A DNA stretch of 8,060 bases from CAZDYP01 sp964509505 (GCA_964509505.1 CAZDYP010000203.1:1-8060), one strand, 5' to 3'; positions 1 to 6,286 are shown, counted from the first letter of the stretch. A program made the numbers and translations. Notes: a model not told the origin generated them from the letters alone.

Positions 1-3
1 TTG

Positions 4-59
4 CTTGCCAGCGAAACCTTTAGGGTCTCGGTCTGATATTTTCAAAACACTTTCTAAGG
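4..59. repeat. Left copy of an inverted repeat shared by both window ends
   Basis: Reading + strand, the core AAACCTTTAGGGTCT (14-28) is followed by TTTCAAAACAC (40-50) and TCTAAGG (53-59). The reverse complement of 8005-8054 shows the same blocks in the same order: GCTT(C)GCCAG, AAACCTTTAGGGTCT, TTTCAAAACAC and TCTAAGG. The left copy is longer by about 8 bp after GGGTCT, where GGTCT appears a second time. No coding potential is evident. It is most likely a dispersed intergenic repeat. A pair of mobile-element ends is possible, but no transposase lies between the copies. Confidence 0.7.
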
Positions 60-101
60 GGGACTTTCTCCCTCTTGCAATGCGGGGAAAGTCCCCTTTA
101 G
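54..101. repeat. Long stable hairpin, terminator-like in shape
   Basis: Arms 54-68 and 87-101 pair over 15 positions. GGGGACTTTC (59-68) pairs perfectly with GAAAGTCCCC (87-96), and the outer part continues through one G-U wobble (58/97) to CTAA/TTAG. The 18-nt loop can pair further through CCC (70-72) and GGG (84-86). No T-run follows, so it is not a classic intrinsic terminator. It abuts the end-repeat on its left and the REP-like element on its right, so it may be part of one composite repeat. It could end transcription entering from the left. Confidence 0.55.
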
Positions 102-220
102 GAGATTGCTTCGCAAACAACGCTACTCAGAACACTGACGTAGAAACGACTTAAGTTGTTACTACGCACTGGTTCGGTCGTCACGCAGACCGCCCACGGT
201 CTGGCTAATCTCGCAATGAC
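101..220. repeat. REP/MITE-like palindromic intergenic element
   Basis: The element is bounded by GGAGATTGCTTCGC (101-114) and TCGCAATGAC (211-220). These edges look like the GGAGATTGCTTCG...CGCAATGAC family of extragenic repeats that I recall from many bacterial genomes, Chloroflexota included. Inside are two palindromes. One is 139-166 (CGTAG-A-AACGACTT / AAGTTGTT-A-CTACG, with one A-A mismatch and one G-T wobble). The other is CAGACCG-CCCA-CGGTCTG at 186-203, a perfect 7-bp stem with a 4-nt loop. GAGATT (102-107) and AATCTC (207-212) can close the whole element into one large stem. It ends only 12 bp before the next start codon. Confidence 0.6.
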
Positions 221-232
221 TTTGGAGTATTT

Positions 233-1042
233 ATGATTCTCACACGACATCAAACGCGCCAAGGGCCACGTTGGGCTCTGGATGGTCGCTATCTGGCGCA
301 AACTTTTTCGCTGACGCAACTGTTGGAACGTCCGCCAGCTAAATACGCGGCCATGCTCAACGCAGCACAAGGACGCACGCGCGCGACGGGCGCATGGCTC
401 GCGCCGATTGAAATGCAAGAAGTGTGGGCGAGCGGCGTGACGTATCTGCGCAGCCGTGAAGCGCGCAAGCTAGAGTCACAAGTTGCCGATATTTATGAGC
501 GTGTCTATGACGCCGAGCGCCCCGAAATTTTTTTCAAGACGAATGGCTGGCGCGTCGTCGGTCATGGTCAAGCGGTGCGGATTCGCAAGGACAGCGCATG
601 GAACGTGCCTGAACCTGAATTGACTTTGGTGATCAACGCGCATGGCGACATCGTCGGCTACACAGCGGGCAACGACATGTCCTCGCGCGACATCGAAGGC
701 GCGAACCCGCTCTACTTGCCGCAAGCCAAAACGTACAACGGCTCGTGCGCGCTTGGCTCGGGCATCGTGCTATGCGACGCCGATGCGATGCGCGAGCTGT
801 CGGTGCATCTGGCGATTGTGCGCGCCGGTCAAAGCGTCTTCACGGACGAGACGAGCATCGCGCGCCTGAAGCGTCCGCTCGCCGAATTAGTCGCGTATCT
901 GACGCGCGAGCTTGATTTTCCTGATGGCGTGTTTTTGATGACAGGCACGGGCATCGTGCCGCCCGAAGCGTTCACGCTGCAAGTGGGCGACTTCGTCAAA
1001 GTCGTCGTCGGCGAAGTGAGTTTGGAGAATCGCGTCGCATGA
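233..1042 (+). CDS. Fumarylacetoacetate hydrolase family protein, probable 2-keto-3-deoxy-sugar-acid dehydratase type
   Basis: This 269-residue cytoplasmic enzyme has the FAH fold, a family of divalent-metal enzymes that cleave, decarboxylate or dehydrate 2-keto acids. The metal site is visible: E127 and E129 in VPEPEL, and D148 in GNDMSSRDIEG. The conserved lysine is K166 in LPQAKTYNGSCALG. Other family signatures are ASGVTYLRSRE (66-76) and the C-terminal TGTGIVPPEAFTLQVGD. The ERVYDAERPEIFFK block and SSRDIEGANPLYLPQAK remind me of FAH-type 2-keto-3-deoxy-arabinonate/xylonate dehydratases of oxidative pentose routes. That substrate is an inference, and an acylpyruvase or isomerase activity cannot be excluded. 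The start is supported by GGAG at 224-227, 5 nt upstream. Its stop overlaps the next gene's start (ATGA, 1039-1042), so the two are probably cotranscribed and translationally coupled. No clear promoter was found upstream. Confidence 0.9.
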   Translation: MILTRHQTRQGPRWALDGRYLAQTFSLTQLLERPPAKYAAMLNAAQGRTRATGAWLAPIEMQEVWASGVTYLRSREARKLESQVADIYERVYDAERPEIFFKTNGWRVVGHGQAVRIRKDSAWNVPEPELTLVINAHGDIVGYTAGNDMSSRDIEGANPLYLPQAKTYNGSCALGSGIVLCDADAMRELSVHLAIVRAGQSVFTDETSIARLKRPLAELVAYLTRELDFPDGVFLMTGTGIVPPEAFTLQVGDFVKVVVGEVSLENRVA

Positions 1043-2502
1043 AACTTATGAAGCGTTGCGCTATCACCCGTGCGCTCAGTATGTTGGCTGGTTTGTTGGT
1101 TGGCGTGTTAGGCTGCGCAGAAGATCCTACCGCACAACCGACGACGGCGCACACCATAGCGACGCACACGCTCGTTGCGGTTGTACAAGCGACTCAGACG
1201 CCAACGAGCCAACCAACCGATACGCCAACACCCCACGCAACGCCAACGCCCTCCGCAGCGACGCGCGCCACAGCAACTCGCCCCCCAGCAGCGACCCCAG
1301 CAATGACCCCATTGCCAACGCAACCGACGCCACGCCCAACGCCATTCAATCTCTCCACGCCGCCGCGTCCCATCTTCACGCCAGGCGCAACGTCAACCCC
1401 TGCGCCCACGGCGACGCCCTTGCCGACGTTTGCCGTGCCTGCGGGCTTTCCGACCGAAACGCCCGCGCCCGCTTATCTCGCATGGGCAAGACCGGGGCCA
1501 TATCGTTCACCTTATCAAAAAGAGTTTTCTCTCGAAAGTTTCAAAAGCACACAGCCGCTGGTGACGACGTACTTCTTTTACTGGTACGATGTGACGGGAC
1601 GCGCAGGCGGCGCGCCGCCGCGCGCGGGTGTTTATCCGTATCGTCCTGTCAATCAGGCGACGATGAGCTTTCTCGATCCTGCTTGGTATGAAGAAGAATT
1701 TTCCGACATGCTAGATGCGGGGATTGATTTTGTGTTGCCCGACTATTGGGGCGAGGTGGGACAATATAATCGGCGCGTCGCGCCCGCGCCCATCTACAAC
1801 TATTTCGCGACGCAAGGGCTGCCGCCGATGATCGAGGCGTTGGAGCGTTTGCGCGCGCGCGAGAAACATTTGAAGCTGGGTTTGTTCATAGATACGACGA
1901 TTGGCAACAACGAAGACTTGACGACGCAGCGCGGCAAGGAAATTTTCTACGCGACCATCCGCGACTACTACTCACGCATCCCACCATATCTGTGGGCGGC
2001 GATTGACCACAAACCCGTCGTCTGGCTATACGACGTACAGCGCGTCGGACCGTTCAATCAATCCACCTTCGATTACATCTATGAGCAATTCCCCAAAGAC
2101 TTCGGCGGCTTGAAGCCCTACATCGTGCGCGAGTGGCAATGGCACCAATCGAGCGACGGCAAGGAAATTTTGCGAACCGAGGGCCTGTATGCATGGGGCG
2201 CAGCGCCGTTTGGCTTCAACGAAGACAAACGGCTCACCATCGCGCAAGTCGGGCCGGGTTTCAGCAACACGCAATTTGGCGGGACAGGCCCCAATCGCAT
2301 CTTTACGGACAGAGAGGGCGGCAAATTTTACGAAGCCAACCTCAAATTGGCGTTGCGCTCGCGCCGCAAAATTTTAGCGATTGAAACGTGGAACGAACTC
2401 GGCGAGGCGTCAGGCATTTTGGAGACGGTGGAGTATGGGCGGCTGTATATCGAGCTGACGCGGAAATACGTGGACATGTTTAAGGCGGGCAAGATACCCT
2501 AG
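1039..2502 (+). CDS. Secreted lipoprotein with Thr/Pro-rich linker and GH99/GH71-like glycoside hydrolase domain
   Basis: Of 487 residues, 1-26 form a lipoprotein signal peptide: basic N-terminus (K2, K5, R6, R11), hydrophobic core and a VLGC lipobox with C26 as the likely lipidated cysteine. Residues about 31-150 are a low-complexity Thr/Pro/Ala linker, a style common in Chloroflexota surface proteins. Residues about 170-480 look like a TIM-barrel of the GH99/GH71 type (possibly the related DUF5010): TTYFFYWYD (176-184), DMLDAGIDFVLPDYWGE (223-239), and IETWNELGEASGILET, in which E453 and E456 fit the WNExxE acid pair of GH99 enzymes. It would hydrolyse an alpha-linked glycan outside the cell; the substrate is unknown. 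The start at 1039 overlaps the previous stop and has GGAG at 1024-1027, 11 nt away. An in-frame ATG at 1048 is an alternative that keeps the signal peptide. The stop lies 8 bp before the assembly gap. Confidence 0.85.
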   Translation: MKLMKRCAITRALSMLAGLLVGVLGCAEDPTAQPTTAHTIATHTLVAVVQATQTPTSQPTDTPTPHATPTPSAATRATATRPPAATPAMTPLPTQPTPRPTPFNLSTPPRPIFTPGATSTPAPTATPLPTFAVPAGFPTETPAPAYLAWARPGPYRSPYQKEFSLESFKSTQPLVTTYFFYWYDVTGRAGGAPPRAGVYPYRPVNQATMSFLDPAWYEEEFSDMLDAGIDFVLPDYWGEVGQYNRRVAPAPIYNYFATQGLPPMIEALERLRAREKHLKLGLFIDTTIGNNEDLTTQRGKEIFYATIRDYYSRIPPYLWAAIDHKPVVWLYDVQRVGPFNQSTFDYIYEQFPKDFGGLKPYIVREWQWHQSSDGKEILRTEGLYAWGAAPFGFNEDKRLTIAQVGPGFSNTQFGGTGPNRIFTDREGGKFYEANLKLALRSRRKILAIETWNELGEASGILETVEYGRLYIELTRKYVDMFKAGKIP

Positions 2503-2510
2503 CGATTCAA

Positions 2511-2610
2511 NNNNNNNNNNNNNNNNNNNNNNNNNNNNNNNNNNNNNNNNNNNNNNNNNNNNNNNNNNNNNNNNNNNNNNNNNNNNNNNNNNNNNNNNNN
2601 NNNNNNNNNN
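2511..2610. other. Assembly gap of 100 Ns
   Basis: Exactly 100 undetermined bases, the conventional placeholder for a gap of unknown length. It separates the + strand lipoprotein gene from the 3' end of the minus-strand oxidase gene. The missing DNA holds at least the oxidase stop codon and could hold more. The join is between convergent genes and is supported only by scaffolding. Confidence 0.98.
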
Positions 2611-3827
2611 TATTGCATGAAGCGCGTCGGCAAAAAGGCTTCTGCCACAAACGGTTCTGGTTCTTTGCCAGCGAGCATGTCCGCCACATTCTGTCCCGCG
2701 AAAAACGTCATCGGCATGCCATGTCCCGTGAAGCCTGCCGCGATATATTCGCCCGGGCGATTGGGCAATGGTCCCACTAATGGGTTACGATCTTTGCTAA
2801 AACCCATAATGCCGATCCATTCTTGCTCAACCTTGACGGTTCGCAAGTCGGTGAAGTGTTGCGGCAAGAACGCGCGCAAGCCCTCGCTCACGCGCGCGTC
2901 CATTGTCGCATCGTCGTCATTGTTCACCTCCAGCGTTGGCGTCTTCCACCTCATCCCGCCGAGCACGACACGCCCATCGGGTCGCTGCATGAAATACTCG
3001 TAACCGTAGTTCGTTGACAAACCAAAGTTCCACAAACGCGGCGCGGGTTCGGTGATGATGACTTGATTCCGCACAGGCACAATCGTCGTTGCAAGGAATG
3101 GCAACAACTGACGCGCCCACGCGTTCGTCGCGTGGACGACGTGTTGCGCGCGGATGTCGCCGCGATTCGTCTTGACGACGAGTTGACCTTGTTCGTTTTC
3201 GATGGCAAGCACTTCGGTTTGTGTCTGCACGTTTGCGCCGAGTTTCAGCGCCTGCTCTGCGACGGCAAAGACGAGCTTCGCGGGCCACAATTGCCCCGCC
3301 GTTGATCTGAACACACCGCCGAAAAAGCTTTCGCTGCGCGTGCGTTCCGCGCAGGTGGCGGCATCCCACCATTCGGAGGGAATGCCATACTTCTGCATCT
3401 CCTCGTACGATTCCTGCACGGGCTTCAATTCATCAGGCGTCAATGCGAGCGAGACACTGCCGTTCACGCGCAGCTCACAATCTACTTGATGTTCATTCAC
3501 GAAGGCGCGCACCGCCGCCGCGCATTGATGTGAGTAATCGTAAATCGCGCGCGTGATGTCCAAGCCGTAACGCTTCACCGATTCGCTAAAACGCTCCGAG
3601 GTGCCGGGCGAGATGTGTCCGCCATTGCGGCCCGTCGCGCCGCCGCTCAAGCCGCGCCGTTCCAACACGACAGATTGAATGCCGTGCTTGCCGAGATGAT
3701 ACGCGGTGCTCGCGCCCGTGATGCCGCCGCCAATCACGACGACATCGGTTTGTGTAGGCAAATCGGGTGTGCTGCGAAAATTTTGATACGGCGCATCGTT
3801 CAACCAAAACGGTTTCGTCGGTTCCAT
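2611..3827 (-). CDS. FAD-dependent amine/amino-acid oxidase, DAO family (3' end in gap)
   Basis: About 405 residues are readable before the gap. Residues 28-56 form the FAD-binding Rossmann motif, VVVIGGGITGASTAYHLG with the acidic ribose-binding E56. GGATGRNGGH (62-71) is the second family signature. Near the C-terminus GFSKDRNPLVGPLP and AAGFTGHGMPMTFFAG close the FAD site. This fits the DAO superfamily (COG0665: glycine/sarcosine oxidase, gamma-glutamylputrescine oxidase PuuB type). The N-terminus ahead of the Rossmann motif and the GATGRNGGH form lean toward PuuB-like enzymes, but the substrate is not determined. Family members are usually about 375-430 residues, so only a short tail should be missing. 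A reading that runs on through the Ns to a stop at 2499-2501 is an artefact of the gap length. The start has AGGGAG (plus positions 3835-3840), 7 nt from the ATG. No signal peptide is seen. Confidence 0.88.
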
Positions 3828-3860
3828 TCACTTGCTCCCTTGCGAAAATTTAGATGGGCG

Positions 3861-3930
3861 CATGATACAGGATGCAGGATGCAAGATGCAAGTGGCAAGT
3901 GGCAAGTGGCAAGTGGCAGGATACAAGCGT
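3861..3930. repeat. Heptad tandem repeat array, left arm (10 units)
   Basis: Ten consecutive 7-bp units in perfect register: CATGATA, CAGGATG, CAGGATG, CAAGATG, then CAAGTGG four times (3889-3916), CAGGATA and CAAGCGT. Each begins with CA. The four identical CAAGTGG copies suggest recent slippage expansion; the rest are diverged. The array is non-coding and sits just upstream of the minus-strand oxidase gene. Confidence 0.9.
3862..3891 (-). promoter_or_regulatory. Putative promoter of the oxidase gene inside a heptad array
   Basis: On the minus strand TATCAT (plus 3862-3867) is a -10-like box. TTGCAT (plus 3886-3891) lies 18 bp upstream, and a second TTGCAT (plus 3879-3884) is 11 bp away. 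Transcription would start near 3855, leaving a leader of about 28 nt that contains the AGGGAG ribosome site. The -10 and the -35 are both made of heptad repeat units. Confidence 0.45.
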
Positions 3931-3964
3931 CCTGTATCTGAGTCACTAACCCTTTCGTATAACG

Positions 3965-3979
3965 AACCTTGCGAAGGTT
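3965..3979. repeat. Small hairpin AACCTT-GCG-AAGGTT
   Basis: Perfect 6-bp arms around a 3-nt loop, near the centre of the large intergenic palindrome. It could be an operator-like dyad or only a remnant of the repeat. No T-run follows. Confidence 0.45.
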
Positions 3980-4007
3980 AGATGGGCAAGGCATTTTGTA
4001 GCGTACA

Positions 4008-4031
4008 CCAATCTTCGCAAGAGTAGATTGG
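4008..4031. repeat. Small hairpin CCAATCT...AGATTGG
   Basis: CCAATCT (4008-4014) and AGATTGG (4025-4031) are perfect 7-bp arms with a 10-nt loop that contains TCGCAAG. It lies in the right half of the intergenic palindrome. Its role is unknown. Confidence 0.45.
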
Positions 4032-4050
4032 CAAAGTGTTAGTTACTTAG

Positions 4051-4116
4051 CCTCCTGTATCTTGTATCTTGCATCCTGTACTGCATCGGTATCTTGCATC
4101 CTGTATCCTGCATCGG
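4051..4116. repeat. Heptad tandem repeat array, right arm, with a 25/27-bp duplication
   Basis: Units of the form YATCYTG, the reverse complement of the left-arm units, run in order: CCTCCTG, TATCTTG, TATCTTG, CATCCTG, a shortened TACTG, CATCGG, TATCTTG, CATCCTG, TATCCTG and CATCGG. A higher-order direct repeat is visible: 4065-4089 and 4090-4116 are the same block except for a 2-bp deletion in the first. The array ends exactly where the TATAAT box begins. Confidence 0.85.
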
Positions 4117-4122
4117 TATAAT
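4094..4122 (+). promoter_or_regulatory. Sigma70-type promoter of the secreted FN3 protein, apparently leaderless
   Basis: TTGCAT (4094-4099), a 17-bp spacer and a perfect TATAAT (4117-4122). The expected start of transcription falls at about 4129-4131, at or just before the ATG at 4131. No Shine-Dalgarno exists in the 8 bp between, so the mRNA would be leaderless. The -35 belongs to a heptad repeat unit. Confidence 0.7.
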
Positions 4123-4130
4123 CCCGCCCT

Positions 4131-6200
4131 ATGAAAACGAAATTTTTTCTCTCTCGCATTTGGTTGGTGATGCTCGTCGTCGCATTGGGTTTGTCGGCGG
4201 CGTTCGGCATCGCGTATGCGACAAACATGCTCAACAACGGCGGCGTGAATGGCACGTACGTGTCGCAAGCGGGCATCATCGGCACGGTGCCGCAAGGGTG
4301 GACAGCGGTGAACATCGTGGGCAATCCGACTTATATTGATTCGTTCACCGAATGCGGTTGCGGCGGCAACAACGAAAAGACCGAAGGCGATAACGCCGTC
4401 TATATTCGCTCGCAAGACATCGAGACCCCGCCAACGCCCGGCAAGCCCTTCGACTCGGTGATGTACCAGCAGGTGTCTAGCATTGTCAGCGGCACCGCGT
4501 ATGGCTTCGCCGCCTCCATCGTCACGTTTTGCGGCGGCACGGGCGGCGGCGATCAATGTCAAACTGGTCGTGACTTTCGTATGTGGAAATCGGTCGGCAT
4601 TGACCCGACGGGTGGAACTGCGCCAACCGCAACGACTGTCGTATGGTCAGAAGAAAATGGGCGCAATGCCGCCGAGTTTGGCACGTACTATGGTTATCAA
4701 GACCTGAGCGTGGCCGCACGCGCGCAATCAGACAAAGTGACGGTGTTCGTGCGGGTGCGCTGGCCCCATCAATTTCATGGCGCGTTGGCGTATTGGGATG
4801 CGGCGTATCTGGGAAGAGCGCCCGTCGCCACAATGACGGCGCCGCTCACCAGTACAGGCGCTATCAATATGAGCTGGACAGGGCAAATGCCTGATGTGTC
4901 CGACTATTGGGGCGGCCCCAATCCCGCTGTGTTAGGCTATGATGTACAGGTACGCGATACAACGGTGACAACTTGGACGCAACTGTTGACGACAACGGAA
5001 TTGGTTCAAACCACTTTCACAGGACAGGTTGGACACAGTTATCAACTCCGCGTCTTGCCTGTGATTTTCCAACGCGGCGGGAACCCCGGTGACTCGCCGA
5101 CGCGCCGTATGGTTGGCTTGTTCACCGAGCCCATGACCGTGACAGTCGTGGACATCACCCCCCCCTCATCCGCTGTAGCTGCGCTGCCAACCTACTCACT
5201 CGCCCCGACGTTCACGGTGCGATGGACGGGCAGCGACAACGTCAGCGCCTCCAACACGTTGACGTATGACGTGCAAGTGCGCGACGGCGCGGGTGCATGG
5301 ACGGATTTGCTGACGAACACGACGAACACCGTGACCATGTTCACAGGGCAAGCTGGTCACACCTATTACTTCCGCTCGCGCGCCACCGACCAAGCCAATA
5401 ACGTCGAAGCGTATCCAACCTCGCCTGACTACGACGCATTCACGACAATTCCTTATGCCATCACAGGGCGCGCATTGAACATCGCAGAGCGCCCCATTGC
5501 GTTAGCGACGCTCATCCTCACACCGACCGCTGCTGTGAAAGGCGTTTCATGGGTTGATGGCCAATACGCGATTTATGTCACGGCGACAGGCGCGTATTCG
5601 TTGACCGCCTCGCGCTCCGAATACACCACGCCGCCGCCGCTCACCATCATCGTGACCGATAACCTCGCCAACGTGAACGTGTATCTATTGCCCAAGTTAG
5701 AAGCGGTGACGAATGGACAATTCGAGCAAGGCAATTTGCATGGCTGGAGCAGCGGCGGTAGTTTGTCGCCAGCCATCACTCCCAACGCCTATTCGGGCAA
5801 CTTCGCCGTCGCATTGGGCATGACAAACACGGTCGGCGGCGATTCATCGCTGCAACAAACACTGTATGTGCCATCCACATCATCATCCCGCATCGTGGAC
5901 ACGACAGGCATGACGCCAACGCTCTCGTTCTTCTATCGCGCGCCCATCACGACCAACGTCCCGTTCACGCTCACCCTCAGCAACGGCGTCACGCAAACCA
6001 CGACGACGCCGGCGATTACCAGTAACGCGTGGACGCATGGCATGTTTGATTTGTCATCCTTCATGAGCCAAACCATCACCATCACCTTCGCCATGCGGCA
6101 GTTGAACGGCGGCGAACTGCTCTATCTGGACAACCTCAGCGTCGGACGCGCGGAAACAGTGATCGTCCATGCGGTGTATTTGCCGCTCATCATGCGTTGA
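4131..6200 (+). CDS. Secreted multidomain surface protein (FN3 x2, carboxypeptidase-regulatory-like, CBM-like) with VYLPLIMR tail
   Basis: This 689-residue exported protein has a signal peptide at 1-30 (KTK, hydrophobic 10-27, AYA cleavage site). Residues about 31-229 form a Gly/Thr-rich domain resembling a carbohydrate-binding jelly roll, with cysteines in ECGCGG, FCGG and DQCQ. Two fibronectin-III-like domains follow, about 230-340 and 342-440. They are clear paralogues, sharing YDVQVRD, WTxLL and FTGQxGHxYxxR. Residues 441-525 look like a carboxypeptidase-regulatory-type beta-sandwich (ITGRALN...PIALATLILTP). Residues about 527-678 (TNGQFEQGNLHGW, YSGNFAVALG, LYLDNLSVG) resemble a galactose-binding-like carbohydrate module. 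The chain ends HAVYLPLIMR (680-689), a tail I associate with exported Chloroflexota proteins. No catalytic domain is seen, so adhesion or polysaccharide binding at the surface is the best guess. The start is fixed by an in-frame TAA at 4119-4121 with no other start codon between. Confidence 0.88.
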   Translation: MKTKFFLSRIWLVMLVVALGLSAAFGIAYATNMLNNGGVNGTYVSQAGIIGTVPQGWTAVNIVGNPTYIDSFTECGCGGNNEKTEGDNAVYIRSQDIETPPTPGKPFDSVMYQQVSSIVSGTAYGFAASIVTFCGGTGGGDQCQTGRDFRMWKSVGIDPTGGTAPTATTVVWSEENGRNAAEFGTYYGYQDLSVAARAQSDKVTVFVRVRWPHQFHGALAYWDAAYLGRAPVATMTAPLTSTGAINMSWTGQMPDVSDYWGGPNPAVLGYDVQVRDTTVTTWTQLLTTTELVQTTFTGQVGHSYQLRVLPVIFQRGGNPGDSPTRRMVGLFTEPMTVTVVDITPPSSAVAALPTYSLAPTFTVRWTGSDNVSASNTLTYDVQVRDGAGAWTDLLTNTTNTVTMFTGQAGHTYYFRSRATDQANNVEAYPTSPDYDAFTTIPYAITGRALNIAERPIALATLILTPTAAVKGVSWVDGQYAIYVTATGAYSLTASRSEYTTPPPLTIIVTDNLANVNVYLLPKLEAVTNGQFEQGNLHGWSSGGSLSPAITPNAYSGNFAVALGMTNTVGGDSSLQQTLYVPSTSSSRIVDTTGMTPTLSFFYRAPITTNVPFTLTLSNGVTQTTTTPAITSNAWTHGMFDLSSFMSQTITITFAMRQLNGGELLYLDNLSVGRAETVIVHAVYLPLIMR

Positions 6201-6217
6201 CCAACAACCATAGACGC

Positions 6218-6286
6218 AAGACGGGGATGAAAGGTGGCATGATCACTAGCGCGGGCTTCCGCCTTCTGTCATCCGTCCCCCTTCTG
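6218..6286. repeat. Imperfect inverted repeat in the short spacer before the nucleoside hydrolase
   Basis: Left arm 6218-6237 (AAGACGGGGATGAAAGGTGG) is matched by the reverse complement of the right arm (about 6258-6286), which reads GACGGATGA then AAGGCGG, with small indels. The reverse strand also shows a loose 7-bp rhythm. It may act as a transcription barrier after the secreted-protein gene or be a decayed relative of the heptad repeats. No T-run follows, and no convincing -10/-35 pair was found for the next gene. Confidence 0.4.

Larger units (their letters stand above)
3840..3987 (+). repeat. Direct repeat pair TTGCGAA..TTAGATGGGC
   Basis: Copy one is at 3840-3859 (TTGCGAAAATTTAGATGGGC) and copy two at 3969-3987 (TTGCGAAGGTTAGATGGGC), differing by two substitutions and one indel. 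A weaker third relative, with TCGCAAGAGTAGATTGGCA, is at 4015-4033. Copy one touches the oxidase ribosome-binding site. The two good copies flank the left heptad array, so the array may have been inserted or expanded between duplicated ends. Confidence 0.55.
3856..4129. repeat. Imperfect palindrome spanning the divergent intergenic region
   Basis: The two halves mirror each other. GGGCG (3856-3860) is matched by CGCCC (4125-4129). Inside these are heptad arrays in opposite orientation. Further in, CTGAGTCACTAAC (3938-3950) matches the reverse complement of 4038-4050 at 11 of 13 positions. The 34-bp segments 3917-3950 and 4038-4071 are equal in length when one is reversed. CTTGCGAAG (3968-3976) faces its inverted copy CTTCGCAAG (4013-4021). 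The region is non-coding and divides the divergent oxidase and secreted-protein genes. Confidence 0.7.

Noticed and set aside
54..101. Intrinsic terminator
   Set aside because: The stem is strong but is followed by TTTAGGAG, not a T-tract, so it is listed as a hairpin only.
139..203. Riboswitch or structured leader of the FAH gene
   Set aside because: The structure is explained by palindromes of a REP-like element, and no known riboswitch consensus was recognised.
98..418. Minus-strand open frame of 106 codons over the REP-like element and the start of the FAH gene
   Set aside because: It overlaps a palindromic repeat and a well-supported gene, and its product has no recognisable domain.
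1108..1409. Overlapping open frames on the minus strand and in a second plus frame across the start of the lipoprotein gene
   Set aside because: They arise from the low-complexity Thr/Pro codons of the linker, have no ribosome sites and give Arg/Gly/Val-rich nonsense proteins.
2499..2610. Continuation of the oxidase reading frame through the Ns to a stop inside the lipoprotein gene
   Set aside because: The frame across an arbitrary 100-N gap is meaningless.
3861..4116. CRISPR array
   Set aside because: The repeat period is 7 bp with no spacers and no cas genes nearby; it is a tandem heptad array.
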